Below are positions 30,471 to 39,425 of a stretch of DNA of 64,000 bases, in pieces. A program made the translations under genes and the position numbers. This DNA is from Pseudomonas entomophila (GTDB lineage: Bacteria > Pseudomonadota > Gammaproteobacteria > Pseudomonadales > Pseudomonadaceae). Each line of letters starts with the position of its first letter. Within the stretch, counting starts at the first letter, position 1. The notes beneath the pieces were generated by a model. It saw only the letters and a program-made list of their open reading frames with translations, was not told where the DNA came from and did not search any database. The DNA is taken from assembly GCF_018417595.1 (NCBI RefSeq), contig NZ_CP070982.1, forward strand, positions 5,321,001 through 5,385,000, read 5' to 3'.

Positions 30471-32279
30471 TCAGGTGATATCGGCGTTTTCCGGCGCATC
30501 CAGCCCCATGGCGTGCAGGCGGGCATAATAGCCATTGGCCGCTAACAGTTCGGTATGCGTACCACGCTCCACCAGGCGGCCCTGGTCCATCACCAGGATC
30601 ATGTCCGCTTTCTCGATGGTCGACAGGCGGTGGGCGATCACCAGCGTGGTGCGCCCCTGCATGACATGGTCCAAGGCTGCCTGGATATGGCGCTCGGACT
30701 CAGTGTCGAGGGCCGAGGTCGCCTCGTCGAGAATCAGCAGCGGTGCGTTCTTCAACAGTGCCCGGGCAATCGCCAGGCGCTGGCGCTGGCCACCGGACAG
30801 CAGCACGCCGTTTTCGCCCACTTCGGTGTCGAAGCCGTTGGGTAACTGGTCGACGAATTCCTTGGCATAGGCATCGGCCGCCGCTGCCTCGATATCCTCG
30901 CGCGGTGCACCGGCGAGGTCACCATAGGCGATGTTGTTGGCTACCGTGTCGTTGAACAGCGTCACATGCTGGGTCACTTGCGACACGTGCTGACGCAGGT
31001 TACGCAGGCGGTACTGCTCGATCTCCACGCCATCGAGCAGGATCTGCCCTTCGCTATGGTGATAGAAGCGCGGGATCAACGCCGCGAGCGTCGACTTGCC
31101 ACTGCCGGAGCGCCCCACCAGTGCAATCATCTGGCCCGGCTCGGCGGTGAAGCTGATATCGCTGAGCACCTGACGCTCGGTACCAGGGTAGGTGAAGCTG
31201 AGGTTGCGTACCTCCAGACGACCCTCGACCCGCTGCTTCTCGACAGTGCCGCTGTCGACCTCGGGCTGCTCGTCCAACTGCTCGAAGATGCTCTCGGCAC
31301 CCGCCAGGCCCTTCTGGATGGTCGAGCTGACTTCGGAAAGCTGGCGGATAGGCTTGGGCAGCAGCCCGGCGGCGGTGATGTAGGCGACCAGGTCGCCGGC
31401 CGAGGCTTCGCCACGCAGGAACAACACCAGGAACATCAACACGGCCATGGCGGTGTAGATCACCAGTTGCAGCAGTGGCGTGTACAGCGCGCCGGTCTTG
31501 GTCATGCGCAGCTGCTTGTCGGTGTTGCTCTGGCTGGCCTTGTTGAAGCGGCTTTCCTCGTAGCGCTCGCCGCCGAAGCTGCGCACCACCCGGTAACCCT
31601 GGATGGTCTCGGAGGCGACATGGGTCACGTCGCCCATGGCCACCTGGATCTTCTTGCTCTGCTTGCGGAATTTCTTGCTGGCCGTGCTGACCATCACGGC
31701 GATGACCGGCAGGATGGCGAGCATCACCAACGTGAGTTGCCAGTTCATCCACAGCAGGTAGAGGAACAGGAACACCACCGTCAGGCCTTCGCGGATCACG
31801 ACCTTGATCGCGTCGGTCGCCGCGCCGGTGACCATCGTCACGTTGAAGGTGATACGCGAGATCAGGTGACCGGAGTTGTGGTTGTCGAAATAGCGGTTGG
31901 GCAGCACCAGCAGCTTGTTGAACAGTTCGACACGCAGGTCATGTACCAGGCAGAGCGATACCTTGGCCAGGAAGTAGTTGCCCAGGAACGAGCCCAGGCC
32001 CTGCCAGGCGGCGATCAGGATGATCAGCAGCGGTACCGCCTGCAGCAGTTGCAGGTCGCGCAGGTAGGGTACGTTGGGGAACAGCACGGCCTCCGGGTTG
32101 CTCAGACCGTCGACGAAGTACTTGAGGATCCCGGCCAGCATGGGCTGGGTGGAGGCGAAGATCACGAAGCCCACGATGCTCAGCAGGAAGATGCCGATGT
32201 AGGGTTTCACATAGCTCAACAGCCGGAAGTAGATCTTCAGGCTGGAGGAGTTTTCCGCAGGGCGCGGTGTTTCGGCCAT
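30471..32279 (-). CDS. msbA: Lipid A export permease/ATP-binding protein MsbA
   Basis: Half-size ABC exporter that flips core-lipid A across the inner membrane. The 602-residue protein has six membrane segments in the N-terminal half and a nucleotide-binding domain with Walker A GRSGSGKST, signature LSGGQRQRLAIARA and Walker B LLILDEATSALD. The start is either the ATG at 32279 or a TTG at 32285 that overlaps the stop of the upstream O-antigen-ligase gene (TTGA), which would mean coupling. Confidence 0.96.
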   Translation of the reverse strand: MAETPRPAENSSSLKIYFRLLSYVKPYIGIFLLSIVGFVIFASTQPMLAGILKYFVDGLSNPEAVLFPNVPYLRDLQLLQAVPLLIILIAAWQGLGSFLGNYFLAKVSLCLVHDLRVELFNKLLVLPNRYFDNHNSGHLISRITFNVTMVTGAATDAIKVVIREGLTVVFLFLYLLWMNWQLTLVMLAILPVIAVMVSTASKKFRKQSKKIQVAMGDVTHVASETIQGYRVVRSFGGERYEESRFNKASQSNTDKQLRMTKTGALYTPLLQLVIYTAMAVLMFLVLFLRGEASAGDLVAYITAAGLLPKPIRQLSEVSSTIQKGLAGAESIFEQLDEQPEVDSGTVEKQRVEGRLEVRNLSFTYPGTERQVLSDISFTAEPGQMIALVGRSGSGKSTLAALIPRFYHHSEGQILLDGVEIEQYRLRNLRQHVSQVTQHVTLFNDTVANNIAYGDLAGAPREDIEAAAADAYAKEFVDQLPNGFDTEVGENGVLLSGGQRQRLAIARALLKNAPLLILDEATSALDTESERHIQAALDHVMQGRTTLVIAHRLSTIEKADMILVMDQGRLVERGTHTELLAANGYYARLHAMGLDAPENADIT

Positions 32280-32281
32280 CG

Positions 32282-33469
32282 TCAAGCTCGCTGTACAGGT
32301 TGAACCGGTGATTTTACCACAGGCTTGTCAGCGGGCCGCGCTCCGGGCAACAACATCGCCAACCCCACCGGCAGCCAGCTGATGAACCATTCGGCGCGCG
32401 GCGTGCCCGTGAGACTCGCGGCGTCGAACTGCATCGCCAGGGTGGAGAACACCCACAGGCTCAACAGCACCTTACCGAACGGTGTCGAGCGCGCCCGGAT
32501 GATCTCGCCCAGGGTGAACAGCCATACCGCGATCCACAGCAGCATGCCCGGCAAGCCAAGCTCGACGGCAATATGGGTGAACATGTTGTGGGTGTGGTCG
32601 AACTGCAGGCCTGCCGCCTCGATCCGGTAATTCGCTCCCAGGCCAAGCCCGGTCCAGGGATGCTCACCGATCATCTGCAGGGATGCCTGGAAGATCTCAG
32701 GTCGGTAGGATGCCCCACGCTGCATGATCAGGTCATAGGCGACATAGATCGCGGCACTCCCTGCGACCAGCACCCCCAGGGCCAGTAGGTTGCTGAAACG
32801 ACTACGGAACCAGAGAGGCGTGAGCAGGATGGTCATCGCCAAGGACGCGAGCGTGCCACGGCTTTGACTGAGGGCAACGAACGCCCCCAGGCATGCGAGT
32901 GCCGCCAACCAGCCCAGTTGCGCCCCCCGATTCCGAGGGCAGTCGTACAACAACCAGATGATCGCTGTACCGATGACGTAGGCACCGAGAATGGGATGGG
33001 AAATTTCCCCAATGCCCTCAAGCCGGATATAGAACGGATAGCCAATCACACTGTAGAAGCGGATGATTGCAACCAGCGCCGCGATGGCCAACAGCACGCC
33101 GCCTACGCGCAAAATGCCGCGGCAACGCTCCACCCCCAGTTGCGCCAGCAACGGGAAGGCCATCAGGAACACCAGGATGTAGAGCAGGCGTTTGATTTCG
33201 CGCGAGTCTTCCTCGGTGGAGGACCAAACCAACGTCGCGGCACTCCAGGCCAGCAACAAGGCAATACTGGCCCATAAGGCACGCTGACCGCGCCACGCCT
33301 GGATGAACACCTGCCGGGCCGGCCAGGCCAGCAGCAAGGTCGGCAACCACAGGAACAGCACCAGCCCCTGCTGGTAAAGCTTGTTGCTCGGAGCCAGCGC
33401 AATCGCCGCCAGGAACCAGGCGAACCCCAACCCCAACCAGGCTTGCACCCAGCGTTTTTCGTAGAACAT
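32282..33469 (-). CDS. waaL: O-antigen ligase / polymerase-like (Wzy_C) membrane protein
   Basis: A 395-residue protein with about 10-12 membrane segments and a longer periplasmic loop near residues 265-300 (GEHPWTGLGLGANYRIEA ... HTHNMFTHIAVELG), which fits the Wzy_C/WaaL family. WaaL attaches O-antigen to lipid A-core on the periplasmic face. Its place next to msbA and hldE supports WaaL over a Wzy polymerase, but sequence alone cannot fully separate them. It starts with ATG at 33469 and is divergent from the kinase-like gene at 33574. Confidence 0.78.
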   Translation of the reverse strand: MFYEKRWVQAWLGLGFAWFLAAIALAPSNKLYQQGLVLFLWLPTLLLAWPARQVFIQAWRGQRALWASIALLLAWSAATLVWSSTEEDSREIKRLLYILVFLMAFPLLAQLGVERCRGILRVGGVLLAIAALVAIIRFYSVIGYPFYIRLEGIGEISHPILGAYVIGTAIIWLLYDCPRNRGAQLGWLAALACLGAFVALSQSRGTLASLAMTILLTPLWFRSRFSNLLALGVLVAGSAAIYVAYDLIMQRGASYRPEIFQASLQMIGEHPWTGLGLGANYRIEAAGLQFDHTHNMFTHIAVELGLPGMLLWIAVWLFTLGEIIRARSTPFGKVLLSLWVFSTLAMQFDAASLTGTPRAEWFISWLPVGLAMLLPGARPADKPVVKSPVQPVQRA

Positions 33470-33573
33470 CAGTCTCCCCCCGATGATTCGAACTCACACC
33501 CGCATGGTGCTTCCGGGTAATTTTCGGCATTATTGCCGGTCATTTTGCTTGCCCAGAAGACAAGGCCACCCCA

Positions 33574-34179
33574 ATGCAATGCTCCCGGCTAACCCAAGTC
33601 GACTTCGATCAGCTGACACAAGGCGCCAAGATTCTTGAAGCAGACAGCCACGGCGCCAAAGTCTACCTGCTTGGCGATGGAAACATCCTCAAGGTTTTTC
33701 GTCGCAAACGCCTGATTTCATCCGCCTTGCTGCGGCCGTATTCGCAACGCTTCGTCGACAACGCCCTGCACCTCGCGCAACTGGGCTTTGCAACCCTGGA
33801 GGTGATCAGCCATCACAAGCTGGCGCTGCCAGGTCGCACGGCCGTGCTCTACCGCCCACTACCGGGACAGACCCTGCTGCAGCTTTCGCGCGGGGACGAT
33901 TTCGATTGGGAACAGCACTTGCCGCGGCTGGTGGACCTGGTTCGCCGGATGCACCGCTCGGGCATCTACTTCCGCTCGCTGCACCTGGGCAATGTGGTGG
34001 AAACCCCCGAAGGGGTGCTGGGGCTGATCGACGTCGCTGACATGCGCTTCCTGCGCGCCCCGCTTTCCTCGCGGATGGTTCGGCGCAACGTTCACCACAT
34101 GGTGCGTTACATCGAGCGTGAACGGCTCGCCAACCAGTTCCCCCTGGAACGATTCGAGGCGGCGCTGTCGCAACGCTGA
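33574..34179 (+). CDS. LPS-kinase-like protein ('toluene tolerance' family), probable pseudokinase
   Basis: A 201-residue protein, the only plus-strand gene inside the LPS locus. It resembles small LPS/Kdo kinase proteins (InaA/WaaP type): a nucleotide-loop region with KVYLLGDGNILKVFRRKRL, and a catalytic-loop region YFRSLHLGNVV followed by GLIDVADMRF. In family members the loop usually reads H-x-D-L; here the Asp position holds Ser (RSLHLGN), while the metal-binding Asp (LIDVADM) remains. It may therefore be inactive or use another mechanism. Homologues in P. putida are called toluene tolerance proteins. It is divergent from waaL and convergent with the glycosyltransferase at 34183, 3 nt away. 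Confidence 0.78.
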   Translation: MQCSRLTQVDFDQLTQGAKILEADSHGAKVYLLGDGNILKVFRRKRLISSALLRPYSQRFVDNALHLAQLGFATLEVISHHKLALPGRTAVLYRPLPGQTLLQLSRGDDFDWEQHLPRLVDLVRRMHRSGIYFRSLHLGNVVETPEGVLGLIDVADMRFLRAPLSSRMVRRNVHHMVRYIERERLANQFPLERFEAALSQR

Positions 34180-34182
34180 CTC

Positions 34183-35277
34183 TCAGCGATCCAGCAGCCC
34201 GATCGAGCCCTCCTTGAAGGCCACCCATCGCTCTTCCGGCGCCATGGCCTGCCACTGCTCGCGGGCCTGGGCAGCGGCGTCACGCAGGCCACAGTGACCG
34301 ATCGCGTCGGCCCAGGCGGCCAGGTCGCCAACGGGCAGATAGCATCCTGCCTCGCCCAACTGCTCGCGAAACACCGGCAAGTCGCTGCAAAACACCGGCA
34401 CACCTGACAGCACGGCCTCCTGCACCACCAAGCCAAGCCCTTCCGAGCGGGAAGGCACCAACAACCAGTCGAATGCCGGATACAGCTGGACCAGATCGTC
34501 ACGATGCCCACCGAAGTGCACGCTACCCTCTACACCGAGGGCCTTGGCCTGTGCCTCCAACCGGCCGCGCAGCGGACCATCGCCCAGAATGGCCAGACGC
34601 AACCCAGCCTGGTGCTCCCGTACCTGGGCGAACGCCTCGATCAGCATCTCGAAACCCTTGCCCTCGACCAGGCGCCCCACAGCGCCCAGCAGCGGCCCCT
34701 GCACCGGCAGAGCCAGCGCCTGGCGCGCGTCTTCCCGACCGAGCAATTGCTGAGCGAACGCCTGCGGATCGAGGGCCATTCGCAAGGTACTCACCGGGCA
34801 ACCAAGCCCCTGCTCGAGCGAACGGGCCAATGTCGCGGAAACGGCGGCAATACTCAGCCGCTCGGGTGGCAGGCTACGGAATAGCCTGACGTCGTTCGTG
34901 CTAAGACGCGTCTTGCCGTGGAACAGCACGGCCACCCGCACTTCCGGCATTTGCCGGGCGAGCGGCAAGAACAGCCGGGCCACGCCCAGGCCATCGAGCA
35001 CCAGCACGTCTACCGAGGCCTCGGCCAACGCCTTGCGCAGGCGCCAGCGCAGCCATGGCATCGCCAGCACATACGGTATTCGCCGCTTGAGCAAACGCTG
35101 TGGCAAATGCCAGCTGCGCACCGGCCCAAAACTGCTGCATAGACCGTCACCGAGCAACAACCAGTTGCAAACCCGCGCGTCCGACTGCGCATGAACCAGA
35201 AGATCCCGATGGACCTTGTGTATGGACATGTAGGGCGAGCCGCCCGACCACATCACATTGACGATATTCAACGGCAT
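34183..35277 (-). CDS. Glycosyltransferase family 4 (LPS core)
   Basis: A 364-residue GT-B glycosyltransferase. The C-terminal domain has the GT4 pattern: GAVGRLVEGKGFEMLIEAF, ILGDGPLRGRLEAQAKALG, and the donor-binding E-x7-E in PSRSEGLGLVVQEA. Start at the ATG at 35277 (MPLNIVNVMWSGG) with AGGGG upstream. It is the last gene of the minus-strand LPS operon and probably adds a sugar to the outer core. Donor and acceptor are not readable from sequence. Confidence 0.87.
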   Translation of the reverse strand: MPLNIVNVMWSGGSPYMSIHKVHRDLLVHAQSDARVCNWLLLGDGLCSSFGPVRSWHLPQRLLKRRIPYVLAMPWLRWRLRKALAEASVDVLVLDGLGVARLFLPLARQMPEVRVAVLFHGKTRLSTNDVRLFRSLPPERLSIAAVSATLARSLEQGLGCPVSTLRMALDPQAFAQQLLGREDARQALALPVQGPLLGAVGRLVEGKGFEMLIEAFAQVREHQAGLRLAILGDGPLRGRLEAQAKALGVEGSVHFGGHRDDLVQLYPAFDWLLVPSRSEGLGLVVQEAVLSGVPVFCSDLPVFREQLGEAGCYLPVGDLAAWADAIGHCGLRDAAAQAREQWQAMAPEERWVAFKEGSIGLLDR

Positions 35278-35318
35278 TGCGCCCCTTCCAGAAGTCCGTG
35301 GGCCTCGTATGAGCCGTA

Positions 35319-36092
35319 TCAATGGGCCAGGAAACCGATCCCCAGCCCAACCACCAGCCCGAGCAACGACGATAGCGCAAACTTCACCCGATCCCGTTGC
35401 CGCCGGCGGACCTTGCGTTGAACTTCCTCCGGCACGGTCACATGCATGCCAAAGCCGGTATGCAGCACCGCATCGCCCTCGAGCGTCACGGCCGTCAGGT
35501 TCAACTCGGCATAGCGACGCGACAGCGCCTTCTCACCAGAATAGGCAGCGTACGGCGCGCAGCTTTGATAATCACTCAAACGCCGCAACCCTGGGTTGAG
35601 CGAGAAAGCCTGCCACTCGGCTTTCTCCGAAATCAGCGGGTAGCAGGGCACGCCGGCGATCACCTGGCGATCTCCCAGGTGGATATACGGGCTGTGAATG
35701 GCCAGGTCGTGGGCGTGACTGCGCAGCCAGACCTGAAGCAGGTGCGGGCTGACCTCGAGTATCGCGCGGGAATCCTCGACGAACCCAGGGCGATAGAAAC
35801 GCCAGTCATCCTCGCAATGGAAGATATAGGGTGTCCGCACACGGCTGTAGGCCAGGTCGATCGACGCCAGCTGGCCCAGCTTGGGACGGTTCACGAACAC
35901 CGTGCAATGCCCTTTCCAGTGTTCCGGCACAGCGTCATGCACCGCATCGTTGCCCGAGTCTTCGGTGATGAAGACCTCGCGGACCGTCGCGGTGTTGTAC
36001 CGGTCAAAGCTTTCCAGGGTTTCCTTGAGCAGGTCGAAACGCCCGCAACTCGTCACCACCAGGGTGACATCACTTACATCGGAAAAACGCAC
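35319..36092 (-). CDS. Membrane-anchored glycosyltransferase family 2-like protein
   Basis: A 257-residue GT-A type transferase: N-terminal strand VTLVVTSCGRFDLLKETLESF, and the Asp-rich metal site in YIFHCEDDWRFY (about residue 95). It ends with a basic stretch (VQRKVRRRQRDRVK) and one membrane segment (SSLLGLVVGLGIGFLAH), so it is a C-tail-anchored enzyme facing the cytoplasm. I chose the GTG at 36092 because GGAGG lies 7-8 nt upstream; the ATG at 36122 lacks such a site. It sits in the LPS core operon. Confidence 0.8.
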   Translation of the reverse strand: MRFSDVSDVTLVVTSCGRFDLLKETLESFDRYNTATVREVFITEDSGNDAVHDAVPEHWKGHCTVFVNRPKLGQLASIDLAYSRVRTPYIFHCEDDWRFYRPGFVEDSRAILEVSPHLLQVWLRSHAHDLAIHSPYIHLGDRQVIAGVPCYPLISEKAEWQAFSLNPGLRRLSDYQSCAPYAAYSGEKALSRRYAELNLTAVTLEGDAVLHTGFGMHVTVPEEVQRKVRRRQRDRVKFALSSLLGLVVGLGIGFLAH

Positions 36093-36155
36093 GGGGTTCC
36101 CTCCGCCTCGCGGCAGGTACACTTCATGCCCATCATCGATGGGCGAATCAAAAAT

Positions 36156-37112
36156 TCAGATTCCGAGCTGCAGGCGCAGACGCTGCCATGGGGTCAGCGG
36201 TGGATGGGGCCGCAGCGCGGGGCTCATGTGTTCGACAATGCTACGGCCGACCTGGGCAAAACTGAAGCGAGAAGTTGCAAGTTCGCGGCCATTGACGGCA
36301 ATACGCGCCGCCAGGTCCGGATCATCGCGCAGGCGGCGCAATTTGGCCTGCAGTACCGGGATGCTGTCGTAGAGCACGACGTTGTGCATGTCTTGCAGCC
36401 CCAAGGCGCGGTTTTCCTGCTCACCCTGGTCGTAGGCCAGCAGCACGCAACCACAGGCCATTGCCTCGAAGTTCTTGATCATGTACTCGCCCATGCCGAC
36501 ATCGGCGCTTACAAAAAAGCGGATGCGGTTGAGCGTGTTGCAGTAATCCTCGCCCGACTTGGTCCGGGTGACCACCAGGTTCTCCACCCGCCCCAGTTCG
36601 TCCAGCAACGCCTTGCGACCGCTGTAGGCGACACTGTTGGTGCTACCCACGAACGCCAGCTCGATGTCGCGCTCGCGGCCCTGGTCGGTGAGCAATTGCT
36701 CGTCATAGCCCTTGGGCACGAACACCGCGTCGAAACCTTCCTGGCGCAGGCGCTCGCTGACCATGTAGCCGGAACTGATGACCCGCGCCCACGGCAGCTT
36801 GCGGTAGTGCGCGCTGAACTTGCCGGTGTACTTGCAGGGGATGTAGTTCTGGTAGGCGTCGTGCTCGAGGATCACCAGGTTGGGGACGCTGCGGATGAAC
36901 GCCACCTGACGGATTTCCTGCTTGAAACGCAGGAAGAACACGATGCGGTCGTAACGCGTGACATCCACCTCGCGCTTGAAATAACGGCGCAGGTTGCGCT
37001 GGTCCTCGCTGGACAGCCAGCGCAGGTCGCAGTCGCAGTTGGCCGCGACACCGTCGTACAGGCGGTCGAGAATCGCCCGCTGTTCCTTCTGCACCAGAAA
37101 TAGGACTTTCAT
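36156..37112 (-). CDS. ssg: Ssg-like cell-surface glycosyltransferase
   Basis: A 318-residue glycosyltransferase with a GT-B-like C-terminal half (GEYMIKNFEAMACGCVLLAYD) of the Glyco_trans_1_2 type. The N terminus MKVLFLVQKEQRAILDRLY and its position directly after the PIG-L deacetylase gene match P. aeruginosa PA5001 (Ssg), as I recall it. Ssg loss changes LPS/exopolysaccharide and colony form in Pseudomonas. Start at the ATG at 37112 with AAGGA upstream, 16 nt after the deacetylase gene. Confidence 0.72.
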   Translation of the reverse strand: MKVLFLVQKEQRAILDRLYDGVAANCDCDLRWLSSEDQRNLRRYFKREVDVTRYDRIVFFLRFKQEIRQVAFIRSVPNLVILEHDAYQNYIPCKYTGKFSAHYRKLPWARVISSGYMVSERLRQEGFDAVFVPKGYDEQLLTDQGRERDIELAFVGSTNSVAYSGRKALLDELGRVENLVVTRTKSGEDYCNTLNRIRFFVSADVGMGEYMIKNFEAMACGCVLLAYDQGEQENRALGLQDMHNVVLYDSIPVLQAKLRRLRDDPDLAARIAVNGRELATSRFSFAQVGRSIVEHMSPALRPHPPLTPWQRLRLQLGI

Positions 37113-37128
37113 TGCTTTCCTTGGGCGC

Positions 37129-38532
37129 TCACAGGTCGCGACGCCAGAACAGTTCATGTCGGCGCACCGCCTTGCGGAAGAACTCGTTCTCCCCATACGG
37201 CGATGGGCGGCGCCCTGCCAGCCAGCGTTGCAACGCTCGGCGCAGGCGACGCTTGAAAGGGGGCGCGGGTTGCAGGTCGTGCATCATGCCCAGGGCCATG
37301 GCCTTGTCGCGCTGGGTGTCGATGTCCAGCACCAGGCTGCAGGGCGCCCAGGCTTCAACGGCTTCCAGTTGCGGCGGCAAGGCCACGCCATCACCGCTGT
37401 CGCCCATTGGCCAGCGGTCGTTGTCATGCAGGTGGTTGGCGTAGCACAGCAAGGTTTCAGGCTGCCACGCCAGACCTTGCAGCGCTTCGAGCACGGCGGC
37501 CTGGGCACAGATGTGATCCGGGTGCGGATCCAGCACCGGATGCGGCATCACCAGCACCTCGGGCCGGGCCATCTCGAGCAGGGCACGCAGGTCGGCCAGC
37601 AGGTTGTGCCAGGTCGGCGCGCCGTCGGCATCGGCCGGCAGCGCAAGCGGATTGAAACAGCGGAACGGGCGAATATCGGCCATGTCGGCTTCACGCGAGC
37701 CTATCGGCTGATCCGGCGCGGCCTGCATCGCCGGCAGTTGCAGACAGAAATAACCCAACTGCACACAACGCGACTCCGGCACACCAGCCCAGCGTGGTAC
37801 GGCGATACTGTCCCAGGCACGCAGGCGGCCCTTCAGCCTGGCTGCCTCAGCCTTGGCCAGCCCCATGGCCTGATAATGCTCGGCTTCGATCTCACCGGCG
37901 GTCAGGGTGACCACCCAGGTTTCGTCGGCCTGGCTGTAGAGGCCGTAAGCCGCCAGCTCGGCGTCGTCGGCATGGGGAGCGATGACCATCACCCGGCGTT
38001 TGCGCAGTTCGACCGCAGGGGTTATCCACAGGCGCGGCGCGCCCTGCAATCGGCAATGCCGACCACGCAGGCGCAACGTACCGGCCATAAGCGATTCGGC
38101 CAACCCCGTCAGGTTGAGGAAGCGCGCCCCTTTGACGCCACGCTCGAACGTTTGCACGTCGCTGGCGGCCCCCGCCAGCAGCTCGACGCGAGGGTCGAGG
38201 AAGCGTCCGAGCCAACTGCTGCGGACACCGACTTCAAGGATCAGTGTCTCGTCACCCTGCAGCACAACATCGGTTTGCAGCAGATCGCCCTGCAGGCTTG
38301 CTGCGACTTCGCGAGTGTCCTCAGCGAAACGGTAGGCGTAGTCTTCGCCCGGCGAGTAGAACAGGTGATCGGCGAACCACGCTTCGTGCACTGCCCACAA
38401 CAGCGGCAGCAGCAACAGCGGCAACCACCACGCAACGAACACACCCAGGGCGACCAGCATCAGCAGGCCCACCAGCAACCCCAGGCGCTTGTTACGCCGG
38501 TGGCGCTTGAGCAACTGCTGCTTGCGGCTCAC
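37129..38532 (-). CDS. dnpA: PIG-L family N-deacetylase, DnpA-like
   Basis: A 467-residue protein with two N-terminal membrane segments (about 17-50) and a C-terminal PIG-L domain. The metal site reads VIAPHADDAELAA (about residue 240, H-x-D-D), with a later HPVLDPHPDHI. PIG-L enzymes remove N-acetyl groups from amino sugars. The P. aeruginosa counterpart in the same LPS locus, DnpA (PA5002), affects persister formation. The GTG start at 38532 overlaps the stop of mig-14 (GTGA), so translation is coupled. Actual substrate unproven; LPS core is likely. Confidence 0.82.
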   Translation of the reverse strand: MSRKQQLLKRHRRNKRLGLLVGLLMLVALGVFVAWWLPLLLLPLLWAVHEAWFADHLFYSPGEDYAYRFAEDTREVAASLQGDLLQTDVVLQGDETLILEVGVRSSWLGRFLDPRVELLAGAASDVQTFERGVKGARFLNLTGLAESLMAGTLRLRGRHCRLQGAPRLWITPAVELRKRRVMVIAPHADDAELAAYGLYSQADETWVVTLTAGEIEAEHYQAMGLAKAEAARLKGRLRAWDSIAVPRWAGVPESRCVQLGYFCLQLPAMQAAPDQPIGSREADMADIRPFRCFNPLALPADADGAPTWHNLLADLRALLEMARPEVLVMPHPVLDPHPDHICAQAAVLEALQGLAWQPETLLCYANHLHDNDRWPMGDSGDGVALPPQLEAVEAWAPCSLVLDIDTQRDKAMALGMMHDLQPAPPFKRRLRRALQRWLAGRRPSPYGENEFFRKAVRRHELFWRRDL

Positions 38533-39425
38533 GACTGGAATACCGGCACGGGGTTGCACCAACGGTCCTTGTATTCGCGGTCGGCACGACCGAACGAGAA
38601 TCGCAGTGCCTTGCCGCAAGCGTTGGCATCCTCCCAGGCGGCCTGGGTGTTGAGGAAGCTCAGCACGCTGCCCGGGCTGAAGGCCTTGGTTTCTGGGTCG
38701 ACACCGCCATTGACATACTCCACGCTGATCCACTCGGGCGCCTCGACCCGGTATACCAGCTGGATGGCGATGGCCGCCCCGTCGAGGAACAACACCGAGC
38801 CGATCAGCAGCTCGCGCAGGCGCTCGACCACCTCTGCCATACGTGCCGCGCCAGTGGCCGGGAAACCCCAGCGACGCTGGAACAGGTCGCAGTACATGGT
38901 AGCGATTTCGCTGGCAGTGAACTCACTGATCGGGCGCACCTGGCCGCCCGCCTCTTCCAGCAGGCGCAGCTCGCGTCGCTGGTTGTAGCGAAACTTCTTT
39001 GAAAGGTCTTCGTGCGCACGGGCCATGGCCAACTGCTCGGGTTGCGCCTTCAGGCCACTGAAGCGGCCTTGGTTCAGTTCCGACAGGTAGCGCCCGGCAT
39101 GGCGCAACGGCGCCGCCGCGTTTATGGCGGCCGGCAGGATGATCTCGGCGTTGCCGAGGTCGAACAGGCCTTTCTTGCCGTGACGCTTGAGCACGTCCTT
39201 GGACAACGCCAGATGGCGGCCCCAGGCTGGCAATGCGGCCTTGAGCTCACCGCCCTGCACCCAACCAAGGTAACGCACCGGGATTTGCGCGAGGTCGGCC
39301 AGTTGTTCGATCACCCGTGGATGCGTGGCCACGCTGCCACCGAAACGCTGCCAGGCGTCGTTGTAGGTGGCCGCGTCGATGACCTGCCAGCCACGCTCGC
39401 GCCAGGCTTGGATGTGCTTGAGCAT
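38529..39425 (-). CDS. mig-14: Antimicrobial resistance protein Mig-14
   Basis: A 298-residue protein of the Mig-14 family (GNAT-like/FemAB fold). Recognisable signatures: WRERGWQVIDAATY at the N terminus, LFQRRWGFPATG in the middle, FSPGSVLSFLN and RFSFGRADREYKDRWCNP at the C terminus. In Salmonella and P. aeruginosa Mig-14 supports tolerance to cationic antimicrobial peptides; it associates with the inner membrane. ATG at 39425 overlaps the stop of the upstream glycosyltransferase (TGATG). Enzymatic reaction unknown; the fold suggests an acyl or aminoacyl transfer to a surface sugar. Confidence 0.88.
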   Translation of the reverse strand: MLKHIQAWRERGWQVIDAATYNDAWQRFGGSVATHPRVIEQLADLAQIPVRYLGWVQGGELKAALPAWGRHLALSKDVLKRHGKKGLFDLGNAEIILPAAINAAAPLRHAGRYLSELNQGRFSGLKAQPEQLAMARAHEDLSKKFRYNQRRELRLLEEAGGQVRPISEFTASEIATMYCDLFQRRWGFPATGAARMAEVVERLRELLIGSVLFLDGAAIAIQLVYRVEAPEWISVEYVNGGVDPETKAFSPGSVLSFLNTQAAWEDANACGKALRFSFGRADREYKDRWCNPVPVFQS

